Notes under the pieces: generated by a model | Databases searched by the model: none | Told to the model about the DNA's origin: nothing | The model's input: only the letters and a program-made list of their open reading frames with translations | Position numbers and translations under genes: made by a program | NCBI GenBank assembly: GCA_958349075.1 | Contig: CATWBR010000315.1 | Coordinates: forward strand, 1-5,549 | DNA length: 5,549 nt | From: an uncultured Clostridium sp. | Lineage (GTDB): Bacteria; Bacillota; Clostridia; Lachnospirales; Lachnospiraceae | Direction: 5' to 3' | Shown: positions 1-5,531 of the stretch, one piece after another | Position numbering within the stretch: the first letter of the stretch is position 1 | Layout of the letters: each line of letters begins with the position of its first letter

Positions 1-87
1 CCACCCCGGCCCCTGGCCTGCCGGCAGCGTCCTCATCTGCTCAATTAAATCCCTACTTAATATCCGAATAGCAACAACATCCCCCAT
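1..87 (-). CDS. Possible 5' end of an unidentified gene running off the left edge
   Basis: An ATG on the minus strand (complement of 85-87) opens 29 codons without a stop up to the window edge, starting MGDVVAIRILSRDLIEQM. The peptide has a mixed, soluble-looking composition like the start of a real protein, but I do not recognise the family. The ribosome-binding site is weak: only a GGA a few bases before the ATG. If real, the gene is divergent from the decarboxylase gene and shares its control region. A competing reading exists: plus-strand frame 2 is also open from the edge to a stop at 134-136 and could be the tail of an upstream gene, although that would overlap the predicted lysA promoter. 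The call is low confidence because fewer than 30 codons are visible. Confidence 0.3.
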   Translation of the reverse strand, partial: MGDVVAIRILSRDLIEQMRTLPAGQGPGW

Positions 88-121
88 TTTTCCGGTAATA
101 CAGGTTGATCAATCCGGAAAA
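88..121. repeat. Inverted repeat TTTTCCGG/CCGGAAAA flanking TTGATCAA
   Basis: TTTTCCGG at 88-95 is perfectly complementary to CCGGAAAA at 114-121, with an 18-bp spacer. The spacer includes the 8-bp palindrome TTGATCAA (105-112). The element sits immediately before the minus-strand ATG at 85-87 and overlaps the predicted -35 box of the lysA promoter, which is where an operator would lie. A related TTCCGGAA palindrome occurs at 179-186 in the leader. CCGG-rich words are frequent in this window, so chance is a real alternative. Confidence 0.3.
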
Positions 122-133
122 GTAGTGTATAAA
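105..133 (+). promoter_or_regulatory. Predicted sigma-A-type promoter of lysA
   Basis: TTGATC (105-110) and TATAAA (128-133) are separated by exactly 17 bp, a good match to the housekeeping consensus. Transcription would start near 140, giving an untranslated leader of roughly 115 nt before the ATG at 255. I see no lysine-riboswitch core or T-box in that leader. It holds only a short TTCCGGAA palindrome at 179-186. Confidence 0.5.
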
Positions 134-238
134 TAATATCAGGACAATGGAGTCTGGCCCGAATTCAGGAAAATCAGTTTCCGGAACCGGTACAGGCTCT
201 TTTTACATATCAGCAGAAAAATTTATTTTGACCGATAC

Positions 239-246
239 AAGGGAGG
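239..246 (+). promoter_or_regulatory. Ribosome-binding site fixing the lysA start
   Basis: AAGGGAGG lies 8 nt before the ATG at 255-257 and is a near-ideal Shine-Dalgarno site. It decides the start. The longer in-frame alternative at 147 has only AGGA 2 nt upstream and would add 36 low-complexity residues unlike the family. Confidence 0.85.
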
Positions 247-254
247 ATACCGCA

Positions 255-1532
255 ATGGAAAAGAAAACATTTGTCACACTGGAGCAGCTTCAGGAGATCA
301 TAAAGACCTATCCCACTCCGTTCCATCTCTATGATGAGAAGGGAATCCGGGAGAATTCGGAGCGTTTAAACAAGGCATTTGCATGGAATAAGGGATTCAG
401 GGAGTATTTTGCGGTGAAAGCAACCCCGAACCCATTTATCATCGACATTCTTAAAAAGACGGGAAGCGGGGTGGACTGTTCTTCCCTGACCGAGCTTATG
501 ATGGCTCAGGCCATGAATTTTGAGGGTGAGAAAATTATGTTTTCTTCCAACGACACCCCTCCGGAAGAATTCAAACTGGCCAGTGAGCTGGGAGCTATTA
601 TTAACCTGGATGATTTTACCCATATCGATTTTCTGGAGAAGACCATTGGAGCTATTCCGGAGACCATAAGCTGCCGTTACAATCCGGGCGGCCTGTTCAA
701 AATCAGTAACGACATTATGGATAATCCGGGAGACTCCAAATACGGTATGACCACGGAACAGCTTTTTGAAGCATTTAAGGTATTAAAGGCAAAAGGGGCC
801 AAGCATTTTGGAATCCATGCATTTCTCGCCAGCAATACGGTGACCAATGAGTACTATCCGATGCTTGCTAAGATCCTGTTTGAGGTAGCGGTAAAGCTGA
901 AAGAGGAGACGGGCGCCGATATCCGTTTTATCAACCTGTCGGGAGGAGTGGGGATCCCTTACCGTCCCGGCCAGGAGGCAAATGATATTTTTGCCATCGG
1001 AGAGGGTGTGAGAAAGGTGTACGAGGAGGTTCTTGTACCGGCAGGAATGGGCGATGTGGCTCTTTATACCGAGCTGGGACGCTTTATGCTGGCGCCTTAC
1101 GGCTGCCTTGTGACAACCGCCATCCATGAAAAACATACACATAAAGAATATATCGGAGTGGATGCCTGTGCCGTGAACCTGATGCGTCCGGCCATGTACG
1201 GCGCTTACCATCATATTACCGTGATGGGAAAAGAAGAGCAGCCGTGTGATCACAAATATGATGTGGTTGGTTCCCTCTGCGAGAATAATGACAAATTTGC
1301 AATCGACAGAATGCTCCCTGAAGTTAAGCCGGGAGATATGCTGGTCATTCACGATACGGGAGCACACGGATTCTCCATGGGATATAACTACAATGGAAAG
1401 CTGAGATCGGCAGAACTGCTGCTTAAAGAGGACGGTTCCGTGCAGATGATCAGACGGGAAGAGACACCGGAAGATTATTTTGCAACATTCGATTTCTGTG
1501 ATATGTTTAAAAAGGGTCCGGCGGGAAAATAA
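255..1532 (+). CDS. lysA: Diaminopimelate decarboxylase-like PLP enzyme (fold type III), atypical LysA
   Basis: This 425-residue cytoplasmic enzyme probably decarboxylates meso-diaminopimelate to L-lysine using pyridoxal phosphate. An N-terminal alanine-racemase-type barrel is followed by a C-terminal beta domain. Visible motifs are the PLP-lysine segment YFAVKATPN (Lys55), GIHAFLASN (186-194), the glycine loop SGGVG (229-233), ELGR (273-276, usually EPGR), RPAMYGAYH (311-319), CENND (342-346, usually CESxD) and DTGAHGFSMGYNYNG (367-381). The order and the about 420-residue length fit LysA. Several positions differ from the textbook enzyme: Phe190 stands where a histidine that stacks on PLP is usual, and His371 replaces the tyrosine of GAY. 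The substrate is therefore less certain, and another amino acid is possible. The gene appears monocistronic, with its own promoter and a hairpin 6 nt after the stop, and it converges on the kinase gene. Confidence 0.82.
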   Translation: MEKKTFVTLEQLQEIIKTYPTPFHLYDEKGIRENSERLNKAFAWNKGFREYFAVKATPNPFIIDILKKTGSGVDCSSLTELMMAQAMNFEGEKIMFSSNDTPPEEFKLASELGAIINLDDFTHIDFLEKTIGAIPETISCRYNPGGLFKISNDIMDNPGDSKYGMTTEQLFEAFKVLKAKGAKHFGIHAFLASNTVTNEYYPMLAKILFEVAVKLKEETGADIRFINLSGGVGIPYRPGQEANDIFAIGEGVRKVYEEVLVPAGMGDVALYTELGRFMLAPYGCLVTTAIHEKHTHKEYIGVDACAVNLMRPAMYGAYHHITVMGKEEQPCDHKYDVVGSLCENNDKFAIDRMLPEVKPGDMLVIHDTGAHGFSMGYNYNGKLRSAELLLKEDGSVQMIRREETPEDYFATFDFCDMFKKGPAGK

Positions 1533-1538
1533 ATTTAT

Positions 1539-1569
1539 TTTCTGCTATAATGCAGAAAGAGGCATTTTT
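1539..1569 (+). terminator. Weak hairpin after lysA, possible terminator
   Basis: TTTCTGC (1539-1545) pairs perfectly with GCAGAAA (1552-1558) around a six-base loop. A run of five T follows at 1565-1569, but only after a six-base gap, and the stem is AT-rich, so termination would be inefficient. The loop itself reads TATAAT and is preceded by TGC, so the same bases form a consensus extended -10 element. A second small stem, ATTGCA/TGCAAT (1570-1575 with 1584-1589), follows. Confidence 0.4.
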
Positions 1570-1588
1570 ATTGCAGTCGAAAGTGCAA

Positions 1589-1632
1589 TCTTAAGAAAGT
1601 CTTCATAATTTATTCAAAGAGAATACAAACAT
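1589..1632. promoter_or_regulatory. Four 11-bp-phased A/T-rich repeats, candidate operator
   Basis: Four consecutive 11-base units align: TCTTAAGAAAG (1589), TCTTCATAATT (1600), TATTCAAAGAG (1611) and AATACAAACAT (1622). They share a TT (TA in the last) at unit positions 3-4 and A at positions 6 and 8. The array ends 14 bp before the TG of an extended -10 promoter that has no recognisable -35 box. Direct repeats with 11-bp spacing upstream of or over the -35 are the usual geometry for OmpR/PhoB-family regulators. An A-tract UP element or intrinsic curvature would look similar. Confidence 0.3.
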
Positions 1633-1646
1633 TTTCCTGAGAAGGG

Positions 1647-1655
1647 TGCTATACT
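1647..1655 (+). promoter_or_regulatory. Extended -10 promoter with no downstream gene
   Basis: TGCTATACT is an extended -10 (TGnTATAAT-like). Spacing of 16-18 bp upstream gives no TTGACA-like box, so the promoter would rely on the TG extension and perhaps on an activator bound at the phased repeats. The start would fall near 1662. No convincing gene follows on this strand: a terminator lies about 70-100 nt downstream, and beyond it is the 3' end of the opposite-strand kinase. Confidence 0.42.
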
Positions 1656-1661
1656 ATAAAC

Positions 1662-1762
1662 ATAATAAATGCACGATACAAACGAATTAAATCCTTTAAC
1701 CTTTTTGAAATCCGAAATCCTAATACATGAGAAGCCCTATGCCGTTTGGCACAGGGCTTTTT
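1662..1762 (+). ncRNA. Candidate small RNA, about 100 nt
   Basis: A transcript from the extended -10 at 1647-1655 to the T-run of the terminator would be about 100 nt. The ATG at 1669 has no ribosome-binding site, and its frame runs through the terminator into antisense of the kinase, so I do not call a protein. The interior holds a perfect tandem repeat GAAATCC GAAATCC (1707-1720). No known RNA family is recognised. Alternatives are a remnant leader of a lost gene, or simply a terminator serving lysA read-through. The boundaries are inferred. Confidence 0.28.
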
Positions 1763-1773
1763 CATGTATTAGG
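1719..1773 (+). terminator. Strong intrinsic terminator with long nested stem between convergent genes
   Basis: The inner stem pairs AAGCCCT-A-TGCC (1732-1743) with GGCA-C-AGGGCTT (1748-1759) around the loop GTTT, with one A-C mismatch. T1758-T1762 gives a plus-strand U-run. An outer 12-bp perfect stem pairs CCTAATACATGA (1719-1730) with TCATGTATTAGG (1762-1773), so the whole folds into a nearly continuous 55-nt hairpin. On the plus strand this is a classic Rho-independent terminator. On the minus strand the stem starts 34 bp past the kinase stop but lacks a U-tract, so it may act there only as a 3'-end structure or a weak terminator. Confidence 0.8.
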
Positions 1774-1806
1774 AAAGTACTCTGTTTAATAAAAACCGCT
1801 CCGCGT

Positions 1807-4620
1807 TTATCGGGTCAGAAGTTCAAACAACTGCCTGTAATCGATCGGTTTTGCCACATGATCGTTCATTCCCGCGGTCAGGGCCTTGGTGATATCTTCG
1901 GCAAATGCGTTGGCCGTCAGTGCGATAATGAGAATTTCGGAGGCCTGTGGATGTGAACTGGCTCTGATTTTACGGGTGGCCGTGTAACCGTCCATAACGG
2001 GCATCTGAAGATCCATAAGGATTGCATCGTAGGTGCCGGGCTCTGAATCCAGGAATTGCCGGAGCGCCTCCTCTCCATTGAATACGCCGTCTACCGTAAA
2101 ACCGGCGTCCGAAAGGATGGTCTGGGCAATCTCCATGTTTAACAGATTATCTTCCGCCAGAAGCAGGTGTTTTCCGGCGGCTTTTTGCCTGATTTCCGGC
2201 AAAGCGGCAGAGGAGGACAGGGCAGGGGTAAATTCGGGTCCGGCCTGTTTTACGGGAAGCGGCTCGGCAATCTTTAAGTTGAGCGTGACAATAAAACGAC
2301 TCCCCTTTCCCGGCGTGCTTTCCACCTGGATGTTGCCCTGCATGGCGGAAACAATTCCAAGAGCAATGGGCATTCCCAGCCCGGTGCCCTGGATATGGCA
2401 GGATTTGGCCTCCTCCGCTCTGGAAAAGGGAACAAATATGTAATTTAAAAAGTCTTTGGACATGCCGATGCCGTTGTCCTCCACGGTGAAGACAAAAGAG
2501 CCGTATCCCGGAAGACGCGGAGAAACCTCCTGTGCGGTGACGATAATCGTTCCGTCTTCCGGCGTGTACTTGACCGAATTGGTGAGCAGGTTGATCAGAA
2601 CCTGCCTGATTCTGCCGGCATCCCCCAGCAGATTATCGTGGGTCAGTTCCGCCGTGTGGAAAATAATCCCCTGGTTTTTGGCGGAGGCCTGGGAAGAGAG
2701 GATGGAATTCACATTCTCCATCAGTTCCCGCAGGGAAAACGCATCTTCCGAGAGCTCCAGCTTTCCTTTTTCTATCTTGGACATATCCAGAACGTCGTTA
2801 ATCAGCTCCAGCAGGTGGTAGCTGGACAGGGAAATTTTCTTCAGACAGTCACATGTTTTTTCCGGGTTTCCTGCCTGCGACATGGCAATGGACGTCATTC
2901 CCGTGATGGCATTTAACGGTGTCCTGATATCATGGGACATCTGGGCCAGGAAATTACTTTTGGCCTCATTGGCCTGTTTGGCCGTCTCATAGGCAGCAAT
3001 CAGGGCCTTGCGGTTCTGTTCTTCCAGCTCCTTTTCCTCATCCACGCTGTGGGAGGCCAGAACGACCTTGATCGGTATGCCTGCCCGGCTTTCAGCCAGG
3101 ATGACATGCATGCGCATCCAACCGCAGGAATCACCGAATGTTCTGCGGTATTCAAAGGAATAGATAGTCTCGCCGCCCGATATTCTTCTGTGGATCTCGT
3201 CGAGAGAAATCTTTTTGGCAAAAAGCTCCCGGTCCTCTTCGTGGACAAAATCGCATAAGATGGTTTTAAGGCTGTCAAAACCGGCATCACCGTTAATCCG
3301 TGCCGCTATGTCGTCCATGATATTAAAATGCTGAAAGGTTCCCGCAGACAGATCGACGTAAAATACCGACTGGTAGAATGCGGAAAGTCCCTGGATGATA
3401 TTCTGCAATTCAAAATACAGCTTTTTCTGATGCTCCTCCTCCAGTTCCTTGAGCTTCTGGTCCTGTATCTGCATGTTCGCAAATACCACTTTGCTTACCC
3501 GTTCGTCCGTCATCTCCGCAATACTGAAACGGGAGCGGACCCAGATGAGGCCTTCCGGATAAATACGCCTGAAATCCACATCGTAGACAGGCTGCTGCCG
3601 GGACAGCGTCTTGCGGAGGAATTCAGGGCTGCCGGCGCGGAACATTTTTTCCTGATCTTCTTCAAATACATGATTACGGACAAATTTTTCGTAGTAGGCG
3701 CTGAGGTTTCCCTTGGGAAAAGCATGGCTCTCACGGATGAAATCCTCCTGCCAGATGGCCTCTTCGATATCATTGTCAAGATCAAACAGATAGATGGAAT
3801 AGTAGCACTGGCAGAGCGTGGAGAGTACATCCTCCCGCATCTGGGCCTCCTGTTTATCGTCCTGTTCGTCAAAGGCGGCGATTACCCATGGATGCTGTTC
3901 GGAAAATTCGGATACCGGAAGTATTTTAATGCGTCTCCATCCTCCGGTCACATTTCTGAAAAGCAGCTCAAACTGTTTTTCTCCGTGGGAGAGCCTCCTG
4001 GTAATATACTCCGGGTTGGCCAGAGCCGTTATCAGCGGCCGGTATGAGATGGCGACGTCATCGAGGGCGTACAGGCGGAACAGGTTTCCGTAATTTGTAA
4101 TGTCTTGTGTCATTTCTTTCAGCCGGCCGGAAATTTTGATTGTCTTAAAAGTCTGATCATGTAAATTACACAGGAAAATGCCGGTGTAACTCTCACCGAG
4201 CGTCTGGACAATGATGTCATATTCCTTCTTCATCATAACCGTGTTGGTGATGTTCTGATGATAACCGCGCAGACAGACGCCATCCGTATAGCTCCAGTCC
4301 CGCATGCCGCCGCAGCGTATGAAAATCTCACCCCATTCGGGGTGTTTCCAGGGATACTGCACCTCGGCCCGCTCATCGGAGATTATTTTATCCACGGCGG
4401 CCTGGACATAGGCATAATAATTGCTGTCAATGCGTTCATACCAGGTGCGGTAACACTCCTCGGGGGACGGTGTTTCGTGAAAACCCAGCAGATAGAGCAT
4501 TGCATTATCGGCGTACATTCTGGGCTCTCTGCCCTCATCCAGTTCGATGGCCCAGAGTCCGGTCTGGGCCGCATGCAGGAGTTCCTGTATTTTCTGTGTA
4601 TCTTTAAAATGCTCCAACAT
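1807..4620 (-). CDS. Cytoplasmic multi-PAS hybrid histidine kinase with C-terminal receiver
   Basis: This 937-residue protein has no signal peptide or membrane segment, so it should sense a cytoplasmic signal. Residues 1-128 form a PAS-like domain (MLYLLGFHE near 41-49, RGYHQNIT near 118-125). PAS-like stretches follow at about 133-255, 262-385 and 405-525; the second is the weakest call. Charged helices at about 385-405 and 525-555 look like coiled-coil connectors. The kinase core has HisKA with phospho-acceptor His563 (MSHDIRTPLN) and a GHKL ATPase domain with N-box Asn681, G1 DNGIG (715-719) and G2 GTGLG (745-749). After a linker at about 783-815, a receiver domain carries Glu823/Asp824, Asp870 (LMDLQMP), Thr902 and Lys924. 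All catalytic residues are present. The protein ends six residues after the receiver helix begins (LFELLTR), with no HPt domain. The start is supported by AAAGGA at 4630-4635, 9 nt upstream. The ligand is unknown; no haem or flavin motif is evident. Confidence 0.9.
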   Translation of the reverse strand: MLEHFKDTQKIQELLHAAQTGLWAIELDEGREPRMYADNAMLYLLGFHETPSPEECYRTWYERIDSNYYAYVQAAVDKIISDERAEVQYPWKHPEWGEIFIRCGGMRDWSYTDGVCLRGYHQNITNTVMMKKEYDIIVQTLGESYTGIFLCNLHDQTFKTIKISGRLKEMTQDITNYGNLFRLYALDDVAISYRPLITALANPEYITRRLSHGEKQFELLFRNVTGGWRRIKILPVSEFSEQHPWVIAAFDEQDDKQEAQMREDVLSTLCQCYYSIYLFDLDNDIEEAIWQEDFIRESHAFPKGNLSAYYEKFVRNHVFEEDQEKMFRAGSPEFLRKTLSRQQPVYDVDFRRIYPEGLIWVRSRFSIAEMTDERVSKVVFANMQIQDQKLKELEEEHQKKLYFELQNIIQGLSAFYQSVFYVDLSAGTFQHFNIMDDIAARINGDAGFDSLKTILCDFVHEEDRELFAKKISLDEIHRRISGGETIYSFEYRRTFGDSCGWMRMHVILAESRAGIPIKVVLASHSVDEEKELEEQNRKALIAAYETAKQANEAKSNFLAQMSHDIRTPLNAITGMTSIAMSQAGNPEKTCDCLKKISLSSYHLLELINDVLDMSKIEKGKLELSEDAFSLRELMENVNSILSSQASAKNQGIIFHTAELTHDNLLGDAGRIRQVLINLLTNSVKYTPEDGTIIVTAQEVSPRLPGYGSFVFTVEDNGIGMSKDFLNYIFVPFSRAEEAKSCHIQGTGLGMPIALGIVSAMQGNIQVESTPGKGSRFIVTLNLKIAEPLPVKQAGPEFTPALSSSAALPEIRQKAAGKHLLLAEDNLLNMEIAQTILSDAGFTVDGVFNGEEALRQFLDSEPGTYDAILMDLQMPVMDGYTATRKIRASSHPQASEILIIALTANAFAEDITKALTAGMNDHVAKPIDYRQLFELLTR

Positions 4621-4652
4621 AAAGTTGCATCCTTTCTTTTGCAGGAGTGGTT

Positions 4653-4671
4653 TGTAACAGTTGATGTAACA
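4653..4671 (-). repeat. Direct repeat TGTTACA x2 in the kinase 5' leader
   Basis: On the minus strand TGTTACA occurs twice, separated by TCAAC, a 12-bp period (complements of 4665-4671 and 4653-4659). The pair lies between the predicted -10 elements and the Shine-Dalgarno site, downstream of the likely transcription start. TTACA-like direct repeats near one helical turn apart resemble binding sites of OmpR-family regulators, and the neighbouring gene encodes such a protein. With only two 7-mers, chance is possible. Confidence 0.25.
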
Positions 4672-4696
4672 TGTTTTACCAAAACTAGAATAATTT

Positions 4697-4722
4697 TACC
4701 ATATCAGTTCTATTTTATGGTA
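4697..4722. repeat. Inverted repeat TACCATA/TATGGTA over the kinase promoter
   Basis: TACCATA (4697-4703) and TATGGTA (4716-4722) form a perfect 7-bp inverted repeat with a 12-bp spacer. One arm overlaps the predicted -10 (complement of 4712-4717). The other overlaps a second, extended -10-like element, TGGTAAAAT, on the minus strand (complement of 4693-4701). The position suits a repressor operator, but the regulator is unknown. Confidence 0.3.
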
Positions 4723-4740
4723 TAAGTACCTTCTATGCAA
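4712..4740 (-). promoter_or_regulatory. Predicted promoter of the hybrid kinase gene
   Basis: Read on the minus strand, TTGCAT (complement of 4735-4740) and TAAAAT (complement of 4712-4717) are 17 bp apart. Transcription would begin near 4705, giving a leader of about 85 nt. Because a terminator for the response-regulator gene lies immediately upstream, this promoter lets the kinase be expressed independently. A second candidate -10, TGGTAAAAT, lies 19 bp further downstream without a good -35. Confidence 0.5.
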
Positions 4741-4780
4741 GAATAAAATAACCGCTGCCTATATAAAATAGAGGCAGCGG
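4741..4780 (-). terminator. Intrinsic terminator of the response-regulator gene
   Basis: CCGCTGCCT (4752-4760) pairs perfectly with AGGCAGCGG (4772-4780). On the minus strand the stem is followed by TTATTTTATTC (complement of 4741-4751). It lies about 40 bp past the stop of the response-regulator gene and just before the kinase promoter, so the two signalling genes are probably separate transcription units or only partly coupled. On the plus strand there is no U-run, so it works in one direction. Confidence 0.75.
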
Positions 4781-4821
4781 CCGAGACAGACAATTCTATT
4801 TCTGAATATGCCGGTGAATTT

Positions 4822-5517
4822 TTATTTTTTAGCCGAGAATTTATACCCGAGGCCCCATACCGTTTTCAGATATCTTGGATTTTTCGGATCCTCCTCTATC
4901 TTGTTCCGGAGATGGCTTATGTAGACCATAATTGTATTTTTATCTACGACAGTACTATTCCAGACCTGCTCATAAAGCTGTTCCTTTGAAAAGACACGGC
5001 CTGCATTGCAGAGGAACAGTTTCATCAGGACATTTTCCCTGGAAGAGAGCGGGATACGGCGATCCTCTTTAAAAAGTTCCATTGACATGCTGTTATACCG
5101 GAATGGTCCGGCGGTGATAAAGTCCGGGACAGAGCGGGAGGATTTCTGATCCCTCCGGATCAGGGCCTTCATCTTCGCACCCAGCACGACCGGGTTAAAC
5201 GGTTTGCCGATATAATCGTCGGCGCCGATATCCAGTCCGTAGAGTGTATCGAAGTCTTCCGTGCGTCCGCTCAGGACGATGATGGGAATGTCGTTGCCGG
5301 CGGCCCTCAGGCGGCGGATCACCTCAAATCCCTCATCACTTCCATTCATCATAATATCCAGAAGGATCAGGTTTACCTTGCTGTCGCGGCTCATGATAAT
5401 TGCCTCATGGCCGTTTGAGGCGGTGACAGCGTCATAGCCGCAGTTTGAAGCCACCCTTGAAAGCAGCTTGCGTATTGCAGGTTCGTCATCTACTATCAAT
5501 ACGGTTCCGTCCGACAT
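4822..5517 (-). CDS. OmpR/PhoB-family response regulator (receiver plus winged helix)
   Basis: This 231-residue cytoplasmic transcription factor has a receiver domain at about residues 4-120, with acidic pair Asp10/Asp11, phospho-acceptor Asp54 (ILLD), Ser83 at the switch position and Lys105 (GKPFNP). A winged-helix DNA-binding domain covers about 132-229, with the typical recognition-helix region NTIMVYISHLRNKIE and the C-terminal VWGLGYKF. Its length is normal for the family. An oddity follows Asp54: the loop reads DIMMNGSDEGFEV where most receivers have DxxMPxxDG, so the proline is Asn58 and there is one extra residue. Closest in style to the VanR/PhoP-like group, but no orthologue is assigned. 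The adjacent downstream gene is a hybrid kinase, which may or may not be its partner. The upstream gene and the promoter lie outside the window. Confidence 0.92.
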   Translation of the reverse strand: MSDGTVLIVDDEPAIRKLLSRVASNCGYDAVTASNGHEAIIMSRDSKVNLILLDIMMNGSDEGFEVIRRLRAAGNDIPIIVLSGRTEDFDTLYGLDIGADDYIGKPFNPVVLGAKMKALIRRDQKSSRSVPDFITAGPFRYNSMSMELFKEDRRIPLSSRENVLMKLFLCNAGRVFSKEQLYEQVWNSTVVDKNTIMVYISHLRNKIEEDPKNPRYLKTVWGLGYKFSAKK

Positions 5518-5523
5518 AAATTT

Positions 5524-5531
5524 CCACCTTT
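5524..5531 (-). promoter_or_regulatory. Ribosome-binding site of the response regulator
   Basis: On the minus strand AAAGGTGG lies 6 nt before the ATG (complement of 5515-5517), supporting that start. The remaining bases to the window edge show no recognisable promoter or end of an upstream gene. Confidence 0.7.

Noticed and set aside
2..136. Plus-strand open frame ending at a stop at 134-136
   Set aside because: It has no visible start and no recognisable protein, and it would run through the predicted lysA promoter. Kept only as an alternative to the minus-strand partial gene.
147..254. 36-residue N-terminal extension of the decarboxylase starting at 147
   Set aside because: The only Shine-Dalgarno-like bases are 2 nt from that ATG and the extra residues are low complexity. 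The ATG at 255 has AAGGGAGG at ideal spacing and fits the family start.
140..254. Lysine riboswitch or T-box in the lysA leader
   Set aside because: At about 115 nt the leader is too short for a full L box, and no conserved core, T-box sequence or terminator/antiterminator pair is visible.
366..1367. Minus-strand frames opposite the decarboxylase
   Set aside because: Shadows of the lysA-like gene, with no family resemblance and no start signals.
1807..1930. HPt domain at the C-terminus of the kinase
   Set aside because: The protein ends within the last helix of the receiver domain (LFELLTR), leaving no room for an HPt module.
1669..1956. 95-codon plus-strand frame starting just after the orphan promoter
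   Set aside because: It has no ribosome-binding site, reads through the strong terminator, and its second half is antisense to the kinase receiver domain.
2033..4725. Several plus-strand frames of 90-240 codons opposite the kinase
   Set aside because: They are complementary-strand shadows of a well-conserved kinase gene. None has a recognisable domain or convincing start signal.
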